NCBI GenBank assembly: GCA_012862575.1 | Contig: BLSF01000025.1 | Span: forward strand, 124,001 to 188,000 | DNA length: 64,000 nucleotides | Direction of reading: 5' to 3' | Origin: Parietichytrium sp. I65-24A | Taxonomy: Eukaryota; Sar; Bigyra; Thraustochytrida; Thraustochytriidae | Shown here: one piece after another, positions 45,973 to 58,373 of the stretch | Layout of the letters: each line of letters starts with the position of its first letter | Position numbering within the stretch: the first letter of the stretch is position 1 | Translations under genes and position numbers: made by a program | The notes under the pieces: generated by a model | Database searches by the model: none | What the model was told of the DNA's origin: nothing | The model's input: only the letters and a program-made list of their open reading frames with translations

Positions 45973-46737
45973 TCATATGTGCTTATTGATCTGGGCGGAA
46001 CTCTCGGAAATATCCATGGAAACTGCGGTGCTTCGGCGCAGTGAGCGCCGAATTTTGTAGCACCTGTGACCAAGACAAAGAAGAAGAACGAGAGTCAATG
46101 TCAATGCATTCAAAACTCCAAGCAGGCCAGCCACTCGCCAGCGAGAGGTGACAATCTGGGACATCAAGTCAAAGGTCGAGAAAGTTGGTGCTGAAGTGGG
46201 AGATAAGGTTGACCAGCCTGGTGTTCGGTACACAATTTGGAGTTCGGCGGCATACATATCGCCGTAGTCATAGGAATAAAAGAAGTTCTCCTCTGTCACA
46301 TTAGTGCCCAAAAACATGAGAAAAAAACTTTTCTCGGAATCCCATTCATCCTTCCAAAGCATTTCTTGCACAACTTGCGCGACATCCGCCGAAAATTTCT
46401 TTTCTCCCACTTGTGCCACGTTTGTTAACGCGTCGGCAGGAATGGATCTGCGCCCGGTGATGTTAAAATCCGTCGCCGCCAGAATCTCGTCATCCATCGT
46501 ATAATACAGCTGACTTTCATTGTACAATTTCGCGCTGCTCGCGAACGTCAGGAGTTCGGCGCTCACTATTTCCGTGGAACGGGGTAAACTTGCCCCTTGA
46601 AACCTGAACGCAACTACCGCATTCTCCAGGAGATACATCTTCCCTCCACTCAGATTCACAAACCCGGCCACGGATTCCCACCCATCGCTCCTCTGTGAGT
46701 TCGCGAGCAGCGACACCTGTGAGTAACCTGAACTCAT
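45973..46737 (-). CDS. Single-pass surface protein with DNRLRE-like beta domain (copy A)
   Basis: The 254-residue protein contains a beta-sandwich domain at about 35-190, seen in bacterial and protist surface proteins and related to DNRLRE domains. Its signatures are VVAFRFQGASLPRSTEIVSA at the start and VAQVVQEMLWKDEWDS followed by YDYGDMYAAELQIVY at the end. A short Thr/Ser/Pro linker precedes a membrane helix at about 205-228 (LLGVLNALTLTLVLLLCLGH) and a basic tail of about 25 residues. No signal peptide is visible at this start. The first exon may be missing, since a CAG acceptor-like site lies near the ATG. It is the paralogue of the gene at 47,668 and is next to it in the same orientation. 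Confidence 0.75.
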   Translation of the reverse strand: MSSGYSQVSLLANSQRSDGWESVAGFVNLSGGKMYLLENAVVAFRFQGASLPRSTEIVSAELLTFASSAKLYNESQLYYTMDDEILAATDFNITGRRSIPADALTNVAQVGEKKFSADVAQVVQEMLWKDEWDSEKSFFLMFLGTNVTEENFFYSYDYGDMYAAELQIVYRTPGWSTLSPTSAPTFSTFDLMSQIVTSRWRVAGLLGVLNALTLTLVLLLCLGHRCYKIRRSLRRSTAVSMDISESSAQINKHI

Positions 46738-47667
46738 CTTCGCCGCCCAACCTCAGCGTCCGTCTCTTCGCGATCGCACTCGCACTCGCACTTGTAACCG
46801 CAAGTGTACGCGGACACCTGCGCGGACACTTTCCCTCTCTCCTTCTAGTCGTTCTCGGCACTCGTTGCGACTCCTCTCGCTCCTTGCACACTCTTAACTT
46901 CTCAGCCAAAACGATATCTAGGCCTACAAAATCATACTCAACAAATTTATGCTAACGTTTCCTTATGCTTCGCTATGTGCACACCAGCTTGCCAGTCGTG
47001 ATGCTTGCCATCAAAAACAAAAACTGCTTACGACTGAACTAAGCAACTTGTTATGGTTCTGTAGTCTTGATACACACCCTTCTATTTGACAAGAATTAGT
47101 ATCCACTAAACTATTCCACTAGTCTAAGCTATGGAAGTCTCATCTACTACATCAGTTCCAGCGGAGGCGAAGGATGGCAAAGGATGGGCAAAGGATGGCA
47201 AAGGACAGCAACCCCTGCCATAGTGGGTAAATAATAATCTTTACAGAATACTACCCACCAGCTGAGCACTGGGGTAAGAGAGCGTAGCGCAACTTCTGAT
47301 AGCTGACTAAATGTTAAATAAGTATCCATAAGCCTAGTCTATCCTCTTTTATCCCGACCGAAAGCAAATTTCACCGAGATTTGGAGGGAGCAGCTGTAAA
47401 CGCTGCCATACAGCAGTGGCTCCATTCAGTTTCGGCTCGGGCTCAAGTGCTCCTGGAACAACCACGAAATTCTCTTGTCAAAATTACTTTCGACACCGTT
47501 CAATCAACAGTGTCGGCATGAAAAAGTCCGCGAAATCCCAACCAGCGCTGAATCTGGTTCCAAGCTCGGCACGGATACTTGCTTTGACGAAGAGAATGAC
47601 CAAAACAGATCCTGACTGGCACGGGTTGGACAAAAGTTAATTCTGGAATTCGAAAAAAAAAAAGGAA
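46738..47667. other. Intergenic region between the two surface-protein genes
   Basis: About 930 bp. The part just upstream of 46,737 is C-rich and carries CGCACTCGCACT-type repeats. On the opposite strand this reads like a signal peptide by chance. No gene is supported. Confidence 0.45.
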
Positions 47668-48681
47668 CTACAGCGATCTCGAGACGACAGCAGAAGATTG
47701 CAATCGGCGCTTGCGGGCCTTTATTTTGGTGAAAGCAATTGCGAAGGCAAGTATGAGAAGCACGCAACCGGAAGACGCTCCAATGATAATGTAAGTGGTT
47801 GTCTCTGACACGAGTGCTTCTATCTCAACTGGAGCTTCTGTTGTTCCTGGTGTTGTTCCTGGTGTTGCTGGTGATGCTGATGGTGTAGTTGTCGAAAAAG
47901 TCGGGTAAGGTGTCGGGGAATTGGTCGTAGGGGAATCAGTTGGGGCGAGAGTCGGTGGTCCAGTGGGCAACTTGGTGGGAGAAGAGGTAGGTGCAAAAGT
48001 TGGGGCTTTCGTTGGCTCCATGGTGGGAGCTGCGGTTGGAGGGATTGCTTTGATATCTAATCTTGCCCCATCAGCGAGATTAAAGCTGTCTGTTGAGAGG
48101 AGGGTATACTCAAAGGTATCATGCGAGGGGTCCTCAGTCATGGCCACCAGAACCAGAGAGCGCGTCGAGTTCCAGGTCGGCTCATTCAAAGCGCCTTGCA
48201 CTAACTCCTTGATGTCCATTTGATAGAAGGAATGACCAGCGCCTGGTTCCACGAGGGTGGAAATGTTCATTAGTTTCCCCTCAGAGAGCGGGCGATTGTA
48301 AATGTTGCCGATTGAGGCCGCCAATTCACTATCATCTGTGCTGGTGTGAAGTGTTAGAATGTCAAGCACTTCTCTTCCAACAAAATCCACGATCGGTAAA
48401 GTGAAGTTTGCGCTCAACACTTGGTATCCCTGTGCGATATCAATCCCACGGAAGCGATAAGCGACGCGAGCAGAGCTCGTTATCTCCATCTGTCTCCTTG
48501 TGAGAATGGCTGCGCCTCCGTTCACCTCCACAGCGTCATCAGCACTTTGATTGAGGACAATATGCCTCGTAAACAGCTCCGGCTCGTCCAAGCCTCTTCC
48601 CCTGATAAACGCTTTGGGCTCCTCCGCAGCGGCCATCCATGATGCAACGCTGATCAGTACAACTGCGAAAAACTCGCGCAT
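47668..48681 (-). CDS. Single-pass surface protein with DNRLRE-like domain and PT-rich stalk (copy B)
   Basis: The 337-residue protein has a signal peptide at 1-18 (MREFFAVVLISVASWMAA). A beta-sandwich domain at about 45-213 follows, related to copy A: RVAYRFRGIDIAQGYQVLSA early, and DIKELVQGALNEPTWNSTRS with a closing LDIKA strand. It has several N-x-S/T sites. A Pro-Thr-Ser-rich stalk with APTSSPT-like repeats spans about 215-295, then a membrane helix at about 303-325 and a short basic tail. Such stalks probably carry O-glycans and are frequent in stramenopile surface proteins. Role in adhesion or sugar binding is an inference. It is a tandem paralogue of the downstream 45,973-46,737 gene. 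Confidence 0.85.
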   Translation of the reverse strand: MREFFAVVLISVASWMAAAEEPKAFIRGRGLDEPELFTRHIVLNQSADDAVEVNGGAAILTRRQMEITSSARVAYRFRGIDIAQGYQVLSANFTLPIVDFVGREVLDILTLHTSTDDSELAASIGNIYNRPLSEGKLMNISTLVEPGAGHSFYQMDIKELVQGALNEPTWNSTRSLVLVAMTEDPSHDTFEYTLLSTDSFNLADGARLDIKAIPPTAAPTMEPTKAPTFAPTSSPTKLPTGPPTLAPTDSPTTNSPTPYPTFSTTTPSASPATPGTTPGTTEAPVEIEALVSETTTYIIIGASSGCVLLILAFAIAFTKIKARKRRLQSSAVVSRSL

Positions 48682-49725
48682 CTTGCTCGCAATCGAAGCA
48701 ATGCTGTCAAAATGCCAGCGTAGGCTTACACGTCGTAAAGGGTTTGCTGCTGGTGGTGTTCATTCTTGTTTCACCCTCTCATAGTTCATATATGTTCACA
48801 TAACAAAGAGCTTGATAGCATTGCACCCTCGCGAAACACCAAAATTGATGCTATAACCTGAGATGCCAGCGTTAGTATTACGCCTGCGAGATCGACGTCT
48901 TCTTTCCCATTATACAACACCAAGACATAACAAGACGTCAAAATCGGGACTGGTCATGATGCCGCGTCCCGCTTCTGGGTTTTCGGTCTTTCCATAATCG
49001 TTGCTACTCGCTGGAGACGCAAGTTCGGAGCCCGGAAACGTCCGTCAGGCCACTCCATGTCTCCACTCGCTAAATCTCTCCTGCTCTGAAAACACTCGGT
49101 TTTCGACAACGTCTGATTTCCCGAGTCCTAATCCCTCCGTACCACTCACACTCATTTCCACCTTCATGCTCGCTGTCAACTGACCGTGAAATCAAAAGAT
49201 GGAAAATGCAGACCATCAAAGGTGTGTGACGCACTGTGAGCCAGTTCTATTCGGGGGATACATGCTCGAGTTAGTCCTTCTCCTAATGTACTGTACTTTG
49301 GAGTGTGATAACTACTAGTTCGAGAGCGAGTGGTAGTGAGCAGCGGTAACGATGGTTAACAAATTCATGTGAGTCAAATGATTAGCACAGAGCAGGCTGG
49401 CGACCAATGTGGACCAGCAGACATCAACAGACAAGCATCAGCAGACATAAGCAGACGCGTAGGATCAGAGGAGCCCATCGCAGCCAACATAAAAAAAGCA
49501 GCAGGAGCAAATCTCGCAAATCTCCAGCGGAAGTGAACGACAGTAACCCCTGCATAGTGTTCAAGCCTGTTTCACACTTCCAATGTCTCTAGCATAGTAC
49601 GGGTCCACTGTTGACCTCTTCACAAACAAGCGAGAAAGCACACACGTTCGATAGAGCATGGGACTGCCGCCAGAGTAGCCGGGGCTGCGAGGAATGGAAA
49701 GCCAGCATGTAGAAGTTTGATAGAA
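48682..49725. other. Intergenic region, no gene recognised
   Basis: About 1.0 kb between the start of copy B and the stop of the hydrolase. No coding region or RNA gene is supported. Confidence 0.45.
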
Positions 49726-50958
49726 TCAAACCTGAGTGCCCTGAGTTCCCGAGGCGAGATTGGCCACAAGTGTGTTGCACTGTGACAAGGTGTCTCTAGC
49801 CGGTTTCTCCCAGCCGAGGAGAAGAAAGCCGTGGCAGCCGTCCCCATGAAGGCGTTTCACCTCCACCCCCGAAGCTTTTAGAACGCGTTCGAGGTAGATG
49901 TTCTCGTCGCGAAACACGTCACGCTCCGCGGTTACAAGAATGACGGGCGGAAGCCGTTCCATCGTCGTTTGCATCGGGGATACTCTGCGATCGAGGCGGT
50001 TCTCCGCCGCATTGGCGCCGAGATAGGAGTCTTGCATCCACTTGAGCTGCCAGTCTTGCAGAAAGAATTCGGATGCGTTCTCGATCGCTGACTTGGCAGT
50101 TTCGGGGGTGTAAAGTTGCGGGTATTGTAGAACCAAGCCAACCAGACGGAGTTTAGAAAGCTCCTCGGGCTCCGGCTGCAAATTAGAATCCAGCTGGTCA
50201 CGCATCAGCGTTGCTAGAACCAAAGCCAAATTCCCTCCTGCGCTATCTCCTTGCAGGATGACCCTCTCCCGGTCTGCTACCTCCCCAAGAGCTTGCGCAG
50301 ACTCGGCGGACCCTATCCATCTCAGCACGTCATAGCAGTCATGCAGGGGAGTCGGGAATGCGTGCTCAGGAGCGAGACGGTAGTCCGGCGCAACTACGAT
50401 ACATTTACTCTTGAGAGCCGCGAGCAGCTTTTTAATCATCATGGTGTATGGGAGCGACCGCGCGCTGTTTGCACAGTGCCCGCCACCGTGGAAAACAACG
50501 ATTATTGGAAGCTTTTCCAGTGCATTCATCTCTATTGGCCGGAAAACTCGCACTGGAATGCCTGTCGCACTGGGCTCGAGGACGCTCGGAACCCTCAAGT
50601 CAACCGACTCCATCATTAACTTGGAATACTTTCCTGACTTGGACGGCCGCTTCGTCCCATCCCCTTTTGCCAAGGACTCTCTGTTGAACGTCCCTCCGGG
50701 ATAAGCCCCAGCCTTGATCATTTCCATTTGCCACAGTTCGTGCACAGAGCGTGTCAAGCAGTGCCCTTTGCACGAACAGCATATCCCTGCCAAGCACCGA
50801 AGACATGCATGATCCGTTTTCGGCTTGGACACCTCGGGCTGACCCTCCCGGCTAAACAGGTCTTCAGGCACGGGCGCTCGCGAGCCTGCGCTCTCATCAC
50901 GCGCTGCCTTCTTGCTGAGGTCCACCTCGGCGAGCTCAACTTCTGTCGGGCTCAGCAT
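49726..50958 (-). CDS. HSL-type alpha/beta hydrolase (esterase/lipase) with Cys-rich N-terminal segment
   Basis: The 410-residue protein starts at the ATG at 50,958; the frame reaches upstream to a GTG at 51,033. A hydrolase fold of the hormone-sensitive-lipase group covers about 130-400. Visible are the oxyanion-hole motif VVFHGGGH, the strand DYRLAPEH, the nucleophile elbow LQGDSAGGN with its Ser, the acidic residue in TAERDVFRDE and the His in GDGCHGF. This completes the Ser-Asp-His triad. Residues about 60-75 form a dense Cys segment, CLRCLAGICCSCKGHCL, which might be lipid-modified or bind metal; it is not part of the usual fold. No signal peptide. Substrate unknown, probably an ester or triglyceride. 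Confidence 0.92.
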   Translation of the reverse strand: MLSPTEVELAEVDLSKKAARDESAGSRAPVPEDLFSREGQPEVSKPKTDHACLRCLAGICCSCKGHCLTRSVHELWQMEMIKAGAYPGGTFNRESLAKGDGTKRPSKSGKYSKLMMESVDLRVPSVLEPSATGIPVRVFRPIEMNALEKLPIIVVFHGGGHCANSARSLPYTMMIKKLLAALKSKCIVVAPDYRLAPEHAFPTPLHDCYDVLRWIGSAESAQALGEVADRERVILQGDSAGGNLALVLATLMRDQLDSNLQPEPEELSKLRLVGLVLQYPQLYTPETAKSAIENASEFFLQDWQLKWMQDSYLGANAAENRLDRRVSPMQTTMERLPPVILVTAERDVFRDENIYLERVLKASGVEVKRLHGDGCHGFLLLGWEKPARDTLSQCNTLVANLASGTQGTQV

Positions 50959-51142
50959 CTTCTTTCTTCTTTCTTCTTTTTTCTTTCCTCCTCTTGAACG
51001 TCCTGGTACAGTGCTGCCTACGCCTCCTCTCACAGCAAAGTGTACTCGAGTACCTGTACTGACTGTGAGTAACAGCTAGGACGTACTACGTGTACACACT
51101 GCACTGGCCGTGAACGAGGAGATACCGGGTCATTTTGCAGGC

Positions 51143-52765
51143 GTAAGACTTTTCACTGTTCGCGTTGATCGCGATCAAAACTGAGCTTCTTTTGTTCGCA
51201 GTTTGAATATAATAATAGGGATTAGGGATTAGGGATATTCACACGTCCTCCACGTGACGTCCTCAGCATCTTTTTGCTTTTGCTTTTGCTTTTGATCTTA
51301 TTTATCTTGAAGATTGAAAATCAAGAGAAAATTTTCACATTTTAGTTTCTCAAAATCACATTCAGTGAGCAGAATCATCAAAGAAACTGTTCATTTGCAG
51401 TTCATTTTTAAAAAATGAAAAACAAAAGTTGGAAATGAGCTTGAGATCCATTGGTCCCAGACACTTATCATCGTTTAGGAGATTTCTATAGGAAAGGAAT
51501 TCGACCTGAAGATGTGAATGATGAGACGAGCCAACATCGTACTTAATCGCTCAGCTCCCACACGGTTTGGGAGCTGAGCGATTAAGCCTTTGCGCACGTT
51601 GTCAAAGAGCACAGAGAGCACAGAGGCCGTGCGTGAAAGTGGGCAAGTCTTTGTGGCAGTGTGACTTTCTAATATTCTCGAGTGAGTTTCGATCGCTCCA
51701 GCCTAGACGGAGATTCCTGTCACTGACGCGCACCTTGTGCGTGGCCATGCGAGGGAACCCGATTCACAGTGTTTTTTCTGAACTGTCTAAAGTGCTGGCG
51801 GGCTCTGCGACACGCGAGGGAAATGTCAAAGTCGCACACAGACCGACCTGCACGAAACCAAGACATGCCAAGTGTTAGCATTAGCGACCAGAGGAGGAGC
51901 CTTCGTTAGCATACTCTTCATTTCTGGATAAAGTTCAGCCCGTGAAATGGTCCAAGGATTTAAACGCATTTGGTATCGAAAGGAAAAGATTCGCGTACAA
52001 CGCACAATGTGGCGCACAGAGTCCCGCAGAAACTTGAGAGTACAGTCACAAGGGAGTCACCGCACGCGATGCATTGCATTGCATTGATTTCGCAAAGTCA
52101 CCCACCGCTATAAGAAAACTGGCAGAGAAGACATCCATCGATTCGCACTAGATAGCAGCACTCTCCGGCTCTCTATTTCCTTCCTCTCCTTGCAAACAGA
52201 AATTATCGTACCGGTATCCATTTCTTCTCTCAACTAAGTTGCGGGGTCTATTCGATTTGAGGCCCGCCCGGTGGCGGCTGCATTTGTGCGGGCACTCCTG
52301 GACTTGTCATCGTGTCGTGCAACGCGTTTCGGAAAAAGGCTTCGCAAGTCCTGAACTCCTTGATTCACGCAACAGAACCCATATTAATTAGTGGAAGCTC
52401 ACGCATATTGCCGAGCCACCGGTCCAGCCAACTGGACCTGTGCATGCATACTTGGAGCCCGCCCGCAGTTTTTCTTGTTTTGTTATATGTATGAGATATA
52501 AAAAAAAAGAAGGAAGGATAGATTCTTCTCAAACAAAGTTTTTCAGGATCCAGATTTTTAAAGGTTTCCCCGATTCGCAGACAATGAAGCTCTGCCGCGT
52601 TGAACTTAAACATATAACAGCCCGACCTACGCTTGAGACCGCAGAGTTGCACTACATATTTTCAATGTGATCCCCTTTTTCCATCGTCGTGCACGGCGGC
52701 GCCGCAATTCAAGGAGGGGAAAAACGCGAGTTCTACTACTGTAGAGTTCGCTTGGCTAGCAGGAG
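51143..52765. repeat. 1.62 kb repeat unit, copy 1
   Basis: This unit is nearly identical to 52,956-54,581 in the same orientation. Flanks on both sides differ between the copies, so each has defined ends rather than being a simple tandem expansion. No TG...CA ends, no inverted termini and no recognisable transposase or reverse transcriptase were found. The frames inside (for example about 103 residues at 51,567) show no family. The unit holds a telomere-like GGGATTA run near 51,217-51,235 and a perfect 19 bp inverted repeat that copy 2 lacks. The single undetermined base of the window (N at 52,766) sits exactly at its right edge. Confidence 0.88.
51542..51586. repeat. Perfect 19 bp inverted repeat (hairpin) present only in copy 1
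   Basis: Arms at 51,542-51,560 and 51,568-51,586 are exact reverse complements around a 7 bp loop. The corresponding place in copy 2 (near 53,340-53,380) has only the left arm. Confidence 0.95.
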
Positions 52766-52955
52766 NCTCAGATTCAAGTTCCAGAGAACAAGAAGAACAA
52801 AGGGAACATAAGGAATGAAAAGGAATGAAAAAGAATGAAAAGGAATAATTCTCTTGTTCATGAATATTCATGATTTGTTTTTGTTCACATGCAACATTGT
52901 TTCTCCGTGTTGCATGAATTTCTTCCGCTCATTGCGTCATCACCTTCCATTGACG
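52766..52955. other. Spacer between the two repeat copies
   Basis: It starts with an undetermined base. It contains imperfect GGAATGAAAA repeats at about 52,812-52,845 and a 16 bp perfect palindrome (TCATGAATATTCATGA) at 52,858-52,873. No gene. Confidence 0.7.
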
Positions 52956-54581
52956 GTAAGACTTTTCACTGTTCGCGTTGATCGCGATCAAAACTGAGCT
53001 TCTTTTGTTCGCAGTTTGAATATAATAATAGGGATTAGGGATTAGGGATAGTCACACGTCCTCAGCATCTTTTTGCTTTTGCTTTTGCTTTTGATCTTAT
53101 TTATCTTGAAGATTGAAAATCAAGAGAAAAATCTCACATTTTAGTTTCTCAAAATCACATTCAGTGAACAGAATCATCAAAGAAACTGTTCATTTACAGT
53201 TCATTTTTAAAAAATGAAAAACAAAAGTTGGAAATGAGCTTGAGATCCATTGGTCCCAGACACTTATCATCGTTTAGGAGATTTCTATAGGAAAGGAATT
53301 CGACCTGAAGATGTGAATGATGAGACGAGCCAACATCGTACTTAATCGCTCAGCTCCCACATGGTTCGGGTTTCGTGAAGCCTTTGCGCATGTTGTCAAA
53401 GAGCACAGAGAGCACAGAGGCCGTGCGTGAAAGTGGGCAAGTCTTTGTGGCAGTGTGACTCTCTAATATTCTCGAGTGAGTTTCGATCGCTCCAGCCTAG
53501 ACGGAGATTCCCGTCACTGACGCGCACCTTGTGCGTGGCCATGCGAGGGAACCCGATTCACAGTGTTTTTTCTGAACTGTCTAAAGTGCTGGCGGGCTCT
53601 GCGACACGCGAGGGAAATGTCAAAGTCGCACACAGACCGACCTGCACGAAACCAAGTCATGCCAAGTGTTAGCGTTAGCGATCAGAGGAGGAGCCTTCGT
53701 TAGCTTACTCTTCATTTCTGGATAAAGTTCAGCCCGTGAAATGGTCCAAGGATTTAAACGCATTTGGTATCGAAAGGAAAAGATTCGCGTACAACGCACA
53801 ATGTGGCGCACAGAGTCCCGCAGAAACTTGAGAGTACAGTCACAGGGAGTCACCGCACGCGATGCATTGCATTGCATTGCATTGCATTGCATGCAGCTTT
53901 GCTGCTCTGATTTCGCAAAGTCACCCACCGCTATAAGAAAACTGGCAGAGAAGACATCCATCGATTCGCACTAGATAGCAGCACTCTCCGGCTCTCTATT
54001 TCCTTCCTCTCCTTGCAAACAGAAATTATCGTACCGGTATCCATTTCTTCTCTCAACTAAGTTGCGGGGTCTATTCGATTTGAGGCCCGCCCGGTGGCGG
54101 CTGCATTTGTGCGGGCAGTCCTGGACTTGTCATCGTGTCGTGCAACGCGTTTCGGAAAGAGGCTTCGCAAGTCCTGAACTCCTTGATTCACGCAACAGAA
54201 CCCATATTAATTAGTGGAAGCTCACGCATATTGCCGAGCCACCGGTCCAGTCAACTGGACCTGTGCATGCATACTTGGAGCCCGCCCGCAGTTTTTCTTG
54301 TTTTGTTATGAGATATAAAAAAAAGAAGGAAGGATAGATTCTTCTCAAACAAAGTTTTTCAGGATCCAGATTTTTAAAGGTTTCCCCGATTCGCAGACAA
54401 TGAAGCTCTGCCGCGTTGAACTTAAACATATAACAGCCCGACCTACGCTTGAGACCGCAGAGTTGCACTACATATTTTCAATGTGATCCCCTTTTTCCAT
54501 CGTCGTGCACGGCGGCGCCGCAATTCAAGGAGGGGAAAAACGCGAGTTCTACTACAGTAGAGTTCGCTTGGCTAGCAGGAG
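52956..54581. repeat. 1.62 kb repeat unit, copy 2
   Basis: Direct-repeat partner of 51,143-52,765. Differences seen include several substitutions, a longer GCATT run near 53,862-53,895 with an added segment, and shorter forms of two indel tracts. It keeps the GGGATTA run at about 53,031-53,050. Its right flank (GGCGAAGAGGG) is unlike that of copy 1. Confidence 0.88.
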
Positions 54582-55769
54582 GGCGAAGAGGGAATGAATG
54601 ATTGGGACAGACAGATCGACTCATTTGAGAGAGTGTGCGTGAGAAAACTCTTTGAGCTAACTAACCCCCAGTCGACTGCGCCCAAAGAATCACTTCACTC
54701 CATGTCAGTGAACACAGTCGATTGAGAAGTCCTCACAAATCTCCAATAAAATGGCATCACTGATCGATAGTGAGTGAGCCATTCCGAGTAGGCGACTTCC
54801 GATCGCGAGAAGAGAGAGACAACCTCCATCCACCATCCATGATCCATGATCCACGACGCTTTACCAACACAGTACCCGTGGCACGGGACCTTCTTGCAAG
54901 CAGAGTCCCCGCCATCAGCCGCCTACACATAGAATTCGACACAGTCTATTCTCGAAACCAGCTAGCGAATAGCTAACAGAGCGAGCCCACGTCCGTCTAT
55001 CAAATTTGCGACTCACCCTCACTGCCCAACTCGCTTCTCGACTCCGCAAGAAAAAGTAAATACCCCTAATCCCTCCCACCGTGACCACTTTCCATTTGCG
55101 TTGTTGCACCAGTCTGTGATTACCGGTACCGGTAACCTGAGAATTGAATTCTGTGCAAACGCCGAACTGAACTACACTTCACTACACCTCTGACAGTGAA
55201 GATTGAGGATTTTAAAAACATTGACAGAGAGTGGCCTAATCTTACCGAGTGTCGAAAGACACGACCGCGGACTACCTCTCTTCTAATCTACTTTAATCTG
55301 ATCTGATCTGGATGAATGAATGAAAAGAGATGTGAAAAGAATTGAGAAGCGTCCCAGAATGCACCGCTACTGAACGCGGTAGGAGCACACAGAAGACCGC
55401 TTCGATCCTCGGGACATCGTTGGGAGTGGTGTCAGTGAGTGACTACGTCCATTGGAAAGGCAGGCAAAGTTATTAAGATAAATTAGGCCGTCAGCCTCCG
55501 CAATCGGAACGGGAACCTAGCTTGTCTGCTATCCAACACATACAGAGCATGACATGCGGCGGTACCATAGCTGTTGATCTGGACGCCATATACTGAGATG
55601 TGGCGGCAGTTCGGAAACTTGCAGAGCACGTTCAGGTTCGACTCATTGATCCACCCACCCGTATTTGCACATCAGCCTCGACTGTCTTGCCCGAGAATAA
55701 AAAGGAGCGCGAGCTGGCGAGAGGTGGGTAGAGAGTGACAGCTTCAGAGGAAAGGAGCGTTGGCCAATC
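54582..55769. other. Intergenic region upstream of the vWFA gene
   Basis: About 1.2 kb with no supported gene. It contains a TACCGGTACCGGTA element at 55,121-55,134. The last 300 bp should include the promoter and leader of the secreted vWFA protein. Confidence 0.45.
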
Positions 55770-58373
55770 ATGCGGGCCATTGTATTGCTTGCAGCAGCGC
55801 TCAGCGCACTATTTAGACTCGCCCGTGCACAGGTGGACTGCACACAGTGGCAATCATGCGATCCCAAAAATAGAAGGATATTGTTCATCCTGGACGCGAG
55901 TTCGAGTATCGGAGATGTAAGTCTTTTTGAGCATGCCTGCGGACCTGGAACACTGGTCAGTCAAACTAACCTGATGTTTGGCCTTGCCTCCACTACTAAA
56001 CGTTCAGACCGAGTTCAACGAGAAAATGGACGAATTCGTGACATCAACATTCTGTGGGTTTCAAAACACCAACAACGGAACAATATCTTACGAGGCAGGA
56101 GTCATCGTCTTCAACAGGTACATTGAAACTTATATTCCATTCCAAAAATTTACGCCCGAGACCTTTCAGGAGGAGTTCAATGACAAAGTGAAGAACAAGG
56201 TCACCACCAGCTGCTGCACCACCCACGCTGAAGCAGTACGTTTGGCACGGTCGATGTTTGAGGATGAGACACTAGACGACGGCTATGAGCAAATTGCCTT
56301 CAGTAAGTTTTTCTAAAACAGGGAAGGTTTGAACTGTGGACCTGGAGCTGACAACTGTACAAAGTTGTGACGGACGGGACCCCATATCCGAACAACTACG
56401 ACACAATCAAATCCGACTCTCGAGCGTTGCAGTTCTACAGTAACTTTGGTATCAATCCGAGAGAATGGACAATCAATGGCGATAGCACTCCCCAAGATGA
56501 GCGAGTAGTCAATTACGGCGCAGAAATTCTCCCATTGCAAGTGAAGGCATTAAAGGCGCTTGACGTACGCCTCTTCTTCATTGGCGTACCGACAAGGAAC
56601 GACAACGTCATCCAGATTGACTACTTCAGCGGCGCTGAATCAGAATACTGTCGTACTATACCTGGATATGACGAATTGTGCGAAGAGATCGTCTATTCTC
56701 CGCTCGTGTCGGAGCCGGTTGAGGATCACGCTTTTGCGGTAGACAGCTGGGACATGGAATCCCTCGTTGAAGAATCTCTCTCTCGCATTTGCGCAGACTG
56801 GACACCGCCGTCTTTGGTGGTCGGGATTTGTAATTCGCAGCAAAGTCGGCCGCCAACAAATGCCAACAACTGTCTCCTCCAGGACCTGGGCAGCTATGCT
56901 GACTGTTGCCCAACTTTGACACTCGAAGAAAACCCTACGTCCTCCTGTCGCGAACTAGTGTCCGGTGGCGCTTGGTGCGTTTCCGACGGCAGGAGCTGCG
57001 AAAAGTTCACGAAAGATGACCAGTTGATTCTTTCAATCGAAATGAACACTCCAAGCGAGAACTCATGCTGTGAGCTCTGCCAAATGTATGGGGACCCACG
57101 CGGTAATTCATTCGACGGTTCAGTCTCAGACTGGGTCGTTTGCGATGCTCGTGAAGCAGGGACATGCCAAATTTCCGAGGAGATTTGCAGCACTCTTGTA
57201 GATCACAACGGGCAACCTTGTCTATGGGACAGCGCAATTGCTGGTCGCGTAGAGAGATTCAACGGAGATATTGCTACCTACGGATCACCTTGTCGCCCTG
57301 ACTTTACGGTGAGCCGGCCAATTCTGTCCATGTACTCCACTTCCAGCTATGACCTGAGTCTGGAAATGGACGACAGGGGAACCATTTATAGTGCCATCTT
57401 CACCATGGACCAGGGAGTTTACAAACTTGTCGCCGGTGACTGCGCCAAATATTCTGAGAGCGATCCAATCGAAGCTTGGAACACTTCCACAATTCCCTCA
57501 ACTTTTTTTGTAAAGGACGCCTGGAAAAAGGATGGCGTGAAGGAAATTGTGTGGCAGGTGGGTGATCCGGACACTGGGATTGCTGTTGACGTGGTTTGCA
57601 TTCAGAGAGACTCTGACTACAACGGGAAGACAGCACAGTCCAGATTGAACATTCGCAATCTTGCAGAGACAGATGTTTCGAGGACAAGCCGAGGCGGATT
57701 CTGCTCCTCGGGCGTTATCTCTGAATCACAATCCTCTCCTGCGACACCAATGGATCAAGACATTCAAGATTTTTGCATGACCAACGTGCAGGCGAGAATC
57801 TGCAAACTTTTAGGAAACCCCAGCTGCGAAGAGGCCGAAGCATACGACTATGCTCATGAATGGTGTAGCTTGACGGTGGCGGACGAAGATCTCGCCAGAA
57901 CTTGCCGGCGCAAAATTCCCAAAGATCTGGTAAGCTCGAGGTGGCAAAATCAATATTGCAAATTCGCATTCTTGAATGGACTCGTGTCAAGCACACATCA
58001 GTGTGCCAGCTTGATGGACGAGGACCCCGAGGCCGCGGTCGCGCAGATCGGAACTTATTCTACTGCATCTGCGAGCTGTGCAACTTCCGTGAAGGAGTAC
58101 TCTAAGAGAAAGGGATTCCAAAAGTGTAACCACGGTATCTCAGTCGGTTACCGAGACGACCTTGGAGACTTTGTGGAAAGCTTTTTCATCCCAGATAACC
58201 ACCCACCCTGTGGGGACTTGGTTATCTCTGGGAACAGCGGCCTGGACGAGCTCTTTGCCAACACCATCAACATTCGCCAGTGCGACATCGACGTCACCTG
58301 TCAGATGCCAGAGCGGTGTCGGCAATTCGCGGGATACACCGTGAGCATCCAATTCGACAACTGCAACACATAG
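55770..58373 (+). CDS. Secreted von Willebrand factor A domain protein, Cys-rich
   Basis: Three exons join in frame: 55,770-55,916, 56,008-56,302 and 56,365-58,373, with introns of 91 and 62 bp and GTAAGT donors. The product is 816 residues. A signal peptide spans 1-21 (MRAIVLLAAALSALFRLARAQ). The vWFA domain starts at about residue 33. Its metal site is visible: DASSS followed by IGD, a Thr in the CCTTHAE region and the aspartate of IVTDGTP, the last being restored only by the second splice. After about residue 235 the protein is rich in cysteine and Asp/Ser, with repeated CxxxxC spacings, and has no membrane helix, so it is probably secreted or wall-bound. The function is likely adhesion, but the partner is unknown. 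The C-terminal 600 residues match nothing I recognise. Confidence 0.85.
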